Source: Palsa-601 sp052146895 (GTDB taxonomy: Bacteria > Actinomycetota > Acidimicrobiia > Acidimicrobiales > Bog-793). Taken from it: a DNA stretch of 10,757 nt. Below are positions 7,623 through 10,757 of this stretch, in pieces (within the stretch, counting starts at the first letter, position 1; each line of letters begins with the position of its first letter). The notes under the pieces are model-generated. The model made no database searches. It was not told where the DNA came from and saw only the letters and a program-made list of their open reading frames with translations. The stretch is from contig JBKQLZ010000029.1 in NCBI GenBank assembly GCA_052146895.1, forward strand, positions 1 to 10,757, in the 5' to 3' direction. Made by a program: the position numbers and the translations under genes.

Positions 7623-8388
7623 CCGACCGAAGCCCTTAATCCTCAGTATCGAAGACGATCTTGACATCGCGCACGTCGTTCTCACGTTGCTTGAGCGCGC
7701 CGGCTACCGCGTCGTGTCAGTGGCGGACGGGCGCGAAGGCCTTCGCCGCTTTCACGAGGAGCGACCCGATCTCGTGGTCCTCGATCTCGGGCTGCCGACA
7801 CTCGACGGCTGGACACTCATCGAGCGCTTACGAGACATGAGCTCGGCGCCAATCCTCGTGTTGACAGCTCTCGACGCCGAGTCGGACAAGGTACGAGGAC
7901 TACGCGCGGGCGCGGACGACTACCTCACCAAGCCCTTCGGCAATTCCGAGCTCGTTGCCCGCGTCGAGGCCCTGCTGCGGCGCCGCGTCACCACGCGGAC
8001 GGCGGCCGTCGTCAACGCGACCGCGGTGCAGCGCGCCGCGCCACCGCGGCCCGAGCCGGGCGTACGGACCCGTCCGAGCCGGCTCGTGATGGTGCACGGG
8101 GTTGAGGTCGACTTCGGCGCGCACGTCGTGCGCGCGGGCGGCAAAGCTGTCGATCTCACGCCAACAGAATTCCGTTTGCTCGAGACGCTCATGGATCATC
8201 GCGGCCAGGTCCTGTCTCCGGAGCAGTTGTTACAGCTCGCCTGGCGCGACCCGACGGCGACTGGCCCGGATCGCGTGAAGTTCGCCATGCTTCGGCTCCG
8301 GCGCAAGCTCGGCTGGGACAGCGGGCCTGATAATCCGATCGAGACTGTCCGCGGTTTCGGGTACAGGTACAGGCCGCCAGCCGGCTGA
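7615..8388 (+). CDS. OmpR-family response regulator (receiver plus winged helix)
   Basis: A 257-aa DNA-binding response regulator, the probable partner of the preceding kinase. In the receiver domain the acidic pair is E13-D14-D15, the phospho-accepting aspartate is D57 (VVLDLGLPTLDGW), and the switch threonine T84 and lysine K106 (DDYLTKPF) are all present. An unusually long Ala/Pro/Arg-rich linker (about residues 118-155) leads to the Trans_reg_C winged helix. That domain is recognised by VDLTPTEFRLLETLMDHRGQVLSPEQLL and the final RGFGYRYRPP. ATG at 7615 lies within the last codons of the kinase gene (8-bp overlap), implying translational coupling; an in-frame TTG at 7591 is a less likely start. 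A direct-repeat site of the type bound by this family lies about 50 bp downstream of the stop. Confidence 0.95.
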   Translation: MVDRPKPLILSIEDDLDIAHVVLTLLERAGYRVVSVADGREGLRRFHEERPDLVVLDLGLPTLDGWTLIERLRDMSSAPILVLTALDAESDKVRGLRAGADDYLTKPFGNSELVARVEALLRRRVTTRTAAVVNATAVQRAAPPRPEPGVRTRPSRLVMVHGVEVDFGAHVVRAGGKAVDLTPTEFRLLETLMDHRGQVLSPEQLLQLAWRDPTATGPDRVKFAMLRLRRKLGWDSGPDNPIETVRGFGYRYRPPAG

Positions 8389-8422
8389 ATAGTTAGTGTC
8401 CAGCTGACTGACGAGAAACTAT
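8389..8422 (+). terminator. Weak hairpin after the response regulator gene
   Basis: ATAGTT (8389-8394), directly after the TGA stop, can pair with AACTAT (8417-8422), and AGT/ACT can pair inside. The 22-nt loop and AT-rich stem make it marginal as a terminator, and no T run follows. I list it because it stands immediately at the gene end. Confidence 0.25.
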
Positions 8423-8434
8423 TGCCAGCCAAAC

Positions 8435-8452
8435 TGCAACCGACTTGCAACC
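8435..8452 (+). promoter_or_regulatory. TGCAACC-N4-TGCAACC direct repeat, candidate OmpR/PhoP-type box
   Basis: Two identical heptamers, TGCAACC at 8435-8441 and 8446-8452, are separated by GACT, giving an 11-bp period. A poorer third unit, TGCCAGCC, starts 12 bp earlier at 8423. A heptamer-N4-heptamer direct repeat is the known layout of PhoP/PhoB-like winged-helix regulators, which bind head-to-tail as dimers. It lies between an OmpR-family regulator and the receiver/GGDEF genes, so that regulator is the obvious candidate to bind it. No good -10 hexamer is evident downstream; TAAACC at 8464 is the nearest weak match. Confidence 0.5.
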
Positions 8453-8500
8453 CCGCGCGCACCTAAACCTCACCGGGGGGCCTCATCATGGTCTTCATCG

Positions 8501-8649
8501 TCAAGTGCCTAAGCGGGGGCTGGGGCACTTGAGCCGGAGCGCCTGAGCGAGGGCTGGGCGCTCCGGGGATTTCGGAGTGGTTGCTTGAGTTTGGACCGCT
8601 TCGTTGTAGAGGTGATGGGGCCTGAGCGGGGGCCAGGCCCCTCACCACT
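8501..8649 (+). other. Tandem array of four hairpins in the leader of the receiver gene
   Basis: Four consecutive stem-loops fill this stretch. Hairpin 1: 8501-8509 with 8524-8532, 9 bp. Hairpin 2: 8534-8543 with 8557-8566, 10 bp. Hairpin 3: 8573-8581 with 8595-8603, 9 bp including two G-U pairs. Hairpin 4: GGTGA-T-GGGGCC at 8611-8622 with 8636-8646, 11 bp with a bulged T. All loops are 13-14 nt. Hairpins 1, 2 and 4 share the loop TRAGCGRGGGCYR, in which AGC and GCT can pair around a GRGG tetraloop (the A-T pair is lost in hairpin 4). The stems differ in sequence yet all but the third close with GCC/GGC. Hairpin 3 is a weaker relative whose loop holds TTGAG. Conserved loops on variable stems suggest a structured RNA. 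It matches no class I know. It ends 26 bp before the next start codon. Confidence 0.6.
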
Positions 8650-8675
8650 GTTCTCCATTGATATGGGAGCTCGCA

Positions 8676-9455
8676 GTGGCAGCAAGAGACGAGCACGAGA
8701 ACCAAGGACGTGTCCTCGTAGTCGAGGACGACGAGTCGGCGGCGGTATTCGTGACTCGAGTCCTCGAGAGGGCGGGCTTCGAGTCCTCGTGGGTAGTCGA
8801 CGCAGACCAGGCCGTTGCCCTCCTCGCAGACAGCGACTACCAGGTGCTCCTGACAGACTTCCGCCTGCCCGGGCGCAGCGGCCTCGAGCTCGTGAGCGAG
8901 ACACGCTCCATGCAACCAGAGATCGGGATCGCCGTGATGACTTCGTTCAACGAGCCGGACCTGGAGCGCACCGCCCGGTCGAAGGGTGCGGACGACTTCT
9001 TCGAGAAGCCACTGACCGCCTCCACTCTCGTCTCGCGCATCACGACACTTGTCGAGCGCGTCCGGATCAGCGGGCCACGCCCGCCAACAGCTCCGCAGGC
9101 ACGGGGGGCCAATGCCGTGCCTGCGGTGGCGGTTCCGGGGGTCCCACGAGGGGGGGCCCCCGGTCTGCCGCCAGCTAGTCCTTCCACTACCGGCTGCGAG
9201 AAAGCTGGCGAGGGGCAAGGCCTGAGTGAGGGATCTGGCGGTGACGCCGGATCCCTCACCTTGGGCTTCCCGCCGACCAGCCTCCTGGACGAGATGATGC
9301 CTAGTCCTGTATTCCGCCGCATCGGCTCAACGCGCCGAGCCCTGAGCGTTGTCCAAGTCTGGGCGTCCGTTGCTCCGGTAGTGTCGCATGTCGTGTCAGG
9401 AACTGGCCCAGTAGCCTCGCCTCGGACGAGTCCCGCCTGCAGTTTCGCGCGCTGA
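8676..9455 (+). CDS. Receiver-domain response regulator with long low-complexity tail
   Basis: The first 132 residues are a complete CheY-like receiver: acidic pair E17-D18-D19, phospho-accepting D61 (LLTDFRLPGRSG), T89 (AVMTSF) and K111 (DDFFEKPL). GTG at 8676 is chosen because GGGAG (8665-8669) lies 6 nt upstream; an in-frame TTG exists at 8658. From about residue 133 the frame continues for some 127 residues rich in P, G, A and S with no recognisable output domain. This tail is encoded over several strong DNA hairpins, so I doubt it is ordinary protein; the ancestral stop may have been lost when the hairpin element arrived. The stop TGA at 9453 overlaps the Shine-Dalgarno of the GGDEF gene, which is in the same frame. 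The receiver may pass phosphorylation to that protein or act as a single-domain regulator. Confidence 0.85.
   Translation: MAARDEHENQGRVLVVEDDESAAVFVTRVLERAGFESSWVVDADQAVALLADSDYQVLLTDFRLPGRSGLELVSETRSMQPEIGIAVMTSFNEPDLERTARSKGADDFFEKPLTASTLVSRITTLVERVRISGPRPPTAPQARGANAVPAVAVPGVPRGGAPGLPPASPSTTGCEKAGEGQGLSEGSGGDAGSLTLGFPPTSLLDEMMPSPVFRRIGSTRRALSVVQVWASVAPVVSHVVSGTGPVASPRTSPACSFAR
9093..9126 (+). repeat. 12-bp perfect hairpin near the end of the receiver domain
   Basis: CCGCAGGCACGG (9093-9104) and CCGTGCCTGCGG (9115-9126) form an uninterrupted 12-bp stem with a 10-nt loop, GGGGCCAATG. It begins about 20 bp after the codons for the last receiver helix, where a stop codon and terminator would be expected in a normal single-domain regulator. 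No T tract follows. Confidence 0.6.
9127..9173 (+). repeat. Second GC-rich hairpin with internal loop
   Basis: Immediately after the first hairpin, TGGCGG (9127-9132) pairs with CCGCCA (9168-9173). CCGGGGG (9135-9141) pairs with CCCCCGG (9157-9163), with an internal loop of TT opposite TCTG. The 15-nt apical loop can close further as CCC-ACGA-GGG. The build, an outer stem, an asymmetric internal loop and a 3-bp inner stem with a tetraloop, resembles the hairpins upstream of the gene, although the sequences differ. Confidence 0.5.
9226..9259 (+). repeat. 15-bp hairpin with GUGA tetraloop
   Basis: Bases 9226-9240 pair with 9245-9259 without interruption (14 Watson-Crick pairs and one U-G pair, 9236 with 9249) around the loop GTGA, a GNRA-type tetraloop in RNA. 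The bases just before and within the left arm, GCCTGAGTGAGGG (9220-9232), match the shared start of the upstream hairpin loops (GCCTGAGCGAGGG at 8541-8553) at 12 of 13 positions. It could be a terminator or processing signal between the receiver and GGDEF genes, but no T run follows. Confidence 0.6.
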
Positions 9456-9464
9456 GGGCGCACC
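9260..9464 (+). other. Stretch of uncertain coding status before the GGDEF gene
   Basis: The receiver frame stays open here, but the encoded residues show no domain, no hydrophobic pattern and no strong codon bias. I see no convincing promoter. GAGGG at 9454-9458 is the ribosome binding site for the TTG start at 9465 and overlaps the TGA at 9453-9455. Confidence 0.4.
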
Positions 9465-10757
9465 TTGGACGAGCCCAACGAACAAGCGAGGGCCATCGAC
9501 TCCGAGGTCTTGGCCCAGTTGCTCGACAGCCTCCCTGACTGGGTGATGGTCACCGACTCGCAAGCCCGGGTCCTGTGGGCCAACCGCGCGACCCTGCTGA
9601 TGTTCGAGCGTTCCCGCACGGACTCGGTCGGAATGTCCGGCCTCGATTTCGTCCATCCCGAGGATCTCGAGCTCGTACTCCGGTCGCTCGTCACAGTTCA
9701 GAGCAAGGAGGTCGGAGTTCCGATCGAGATCCGCGTGAGCACGCCCATCGGCTGGCGTCTCGCGGAGATCGTCGGGACACCGGTCCCGTGGGTCGAGCCG
9801 GGCGCCGTGCTGTTCACGGTGCGGGACCTCACCGACCGCCGGCGCTTCGAGCTCGCCCGCAACCGAGAGGCCCGCCTCCGATCGCTCGTCCACAGCGCTG
9901 CGGCAGTGACGATGCTCGTGACACCGGAGGGTGTCGTCGAGTCCGCGTCGGGAGCGCTCAGCCGTGTGCTGGGCCACGACCCGGAGCTCGTCGAGGGGCA
10001 CCCACTCGCAGACCTTGTCAGCGAGGAGGACCGACCCGCTCTCGCGCAGGCGCTGCTGAGCGCGACCGCCGGAGCTTCCACCACTAATCCGGTGTCAGTC
10101 CGCCTCGCGATGGTGCGCCAAAGCGGTTTGAAGCCCATTCCGTTCGAGCTCACGCTCGTCAACCTGACCGACGACCCGACGATCGGCGGGTTCGTCATCA
10201 CTGGGCATGACGTCACCGCCCAAGCGAGCATCGAGCTCGAGCTGCGCAAGACGTTGTCGCTGTTGACGGCAACGCTCAACTCGACCGCGGACGGGATCCT
10301 CGTCGTCGACGACAGCGGTGCGATCACCAGCTTCAACCAGCGCTTCGTCGAGATGTGGCACCTTCCTGACTCGATAATCGACACGCTCGACAGTGCCACA
10401 GGGCTCGCATACGTCACCGATCAGCTGGTACGGCCGGACGAGTTCCTCGCCAAGGTCGGCGAGGTGTATGCCCACCCCGAGGCGGAGAGCCACGACATCC
10501 TGGAATTCAAGGACAATCGAGTGTTCGAGCGCTACTCGATTGCTCAGCAAGTGGACGGCTCCGTCGTCGGGCGCGTCTGGAGCTTTCGCGACGTGACCGA
10601 CCGCAAGCGGCTCGAGAACGAGCTGTCGTTCCAGGCCTTCCACGACTCCCTCACGGGGCTCGCGAACAAAGCGCTCTTCCAGGACTGCCTACAGCGTGCG
10701 ACGGCGCGCCTCGAGCGCACCGAGAACCACCTGGCCGTGCTCTTCTTGGACTTGGAC
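9465..10757 (+). CDS. Triple-PAS diguanylate cyclase (GGDEF), 3' end outside window
   Basis: The first 431 residues of a soluble signalling protein that runs off the window. Three PAS-like domains lie at about residues 15-125 (LLDSLPDWVMVTDSQARVLWAN, ending VRDLTDRRRFE), 137-255 (ending GHDVTAQASIE) and 264-385 (NSTADGILVVDDSGAITSFN, ending FRDVTDRKRLE). Then ELSFQAFHDSLTGLANKALF and AVLFLDLD are the typical opening of a GGDEF domain, including its first metal-binding aspartate, so the product is probably a diguanylate cyclase making c-di-GMP. The GGDEF active-site motif itself and any following EAL domain are beyond the edge. The start is TTG at 9465 with GAGGG 6 nt upstream; an in-frame TGA at 9453 excludes starts further upstream. 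Reinitiation from the receiver gene is likely. No membrane segment is visible. Confidence 0.9.
   Translation, partial: MDEPNEQARAIDSEVLAQLLDSLPDWVMVTDSQARVLWANRATLLMFERSRTDSVGMSGLDFVHPEDLELVLRSLVTVQSKEVGVPIEIRVSTPIGWRLAEIVGTPVPWVEPGAVLFTVRDLTDRRRFELARNREARLRSLVHSAAAVTMLVTPEGVVESASGALSRVLGHDPELVEGHPLADLVSEEDRPALAQALLSATAGASTTNPVSVRLAMVRQSGLKPIPFELTLVNLTDDPTIGGFVITGHDVTAQASIELELRKTLSLLTATLNSTADGILVVDDSGAITSFNQRFVEMWHLPDSIIDTLDSATGLAYVTDQLVRPDEFLAKVGEVYAHPEAESHDILEFKDNRVFERYSIAQQVDGSVVGRVWSFRDVTDRKRLENELSFQAFHDSLTGLANKALFQDCLQRATARLERTENHLAVLFLDLD

Noticed and set aside
8501..8570. Integron attC-like sites (GCCTAAG near paired arms)
   Set aside because: The R box core GTT/AAC is missing, and there is no integrase or gene-cassette array nearby.
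8501..8649. 6C RNA (actinobacterial sRNA with C-rich loops) on the minus strand
   Set aside because: Read on the minus strand the loops are C-rich, but with at most five consecutive C, and there are four hairpins rather than two. The match to the 6C description is not good enough to name it.
8460..8675. c-di-GMP riboswitch upstream of the receiver/GGDEF genes
   Set aside because: The context is tempting, but I cannot find the conserved GEMM-I core or its tetraloop/receptor pattern. The observed structure is a row of simple hairpins.
8615..9178. ORF starting at ATG 8615 inside hairpin 4, with GAGG upstream
   Set aside because: Its translation is Arg/Pro/Gly-rich and runs out of frame through the well-supported receiver domain, so it is a shadow frame.
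9170..9209. GCCAGCT / AGCTGGC inverted repeat
   Set aside because: Seven pairs with a long loop, mutually exclusive with the stronger hairpin at 9127-9173; it could easily be chance at this GC content.

Overview
The window is about 10.8 kb of very GC-rich DNA with tightly packed genes, GTG and TTG starts and actinobacterial-looking proteins. I infer a high-GC actinomycete, possibly from the Acidimicrobiia, but there is no rRNA or other marker gene to fix the taxonomy. I see no insertion sequence, integrase, tRNA or CRISPR array. All functions are read from motifs in the translated sequence; no database search was run.

Left half (1-5634), metabolic and accessory genes. The 3' end of an unidentified gene is followed 26 bp later by an acyl-CoA dehydrogenase. 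Converging on it from the minus strand is a probable two-gene operon: an isoaspartyl peptidase/type III asparaginase, then an OsmC/Ohr-type peroxide reductase. The OsmC ribosome binding site overlaps the peptidase stop codon, and a GC hairpin separates the converging units. Divergent from the peptidase is an EamA/DMT-type transporter. The transporter's last 60 bases overlap, tail to tail, the end of a TetR-family repressor with a WHG-type C-terminal domain. The repressor is divergent from an atypical NAD-dependent epimerase/SDR. Their shared 146-bp control region holds a perfect 15-bp palindrome lying over a consensus -35 box, plus a second, inverted copy of its half-site.

Right half (5703-10757), a signalling block on the plus strand. 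A soluble triple-PAS histidine kinase overlaps by 8 bp the start of an OmpR-type response regulator. After a 287-bp non-coding gap comes a receiver-domain regulator, then a triple-PAS protein entering a GGDEF domain at the window edge. The likely logic is that the kinase phosphorylates the DNA-binding regulator, and the second regulator and the diguanylate cyclase form a downstream or parallel c-di-GMP branch. The gap carries a TGCAACC-N4-TGCAACC direct repeat, the geometry used by OmpR/PhoP-type regulators.

The most unusual content is non-protein. In the same gap (8501-8649) there are four consecutive hairpins with 13-14-nt loops. Their stem sequences differ, but three share a conserved G-rich loop. 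A second set of strong hairpins (9093-9259), including a 15-bp stem with a GUGA tetraloop, lies inside the low-complexity tail of the receiver gene. The GGDEF gene follows in the same reading frame after a single TGA. This hairpin-rich interval around the receiver gene is the best candidate for an undescribed RNA or repeat element.
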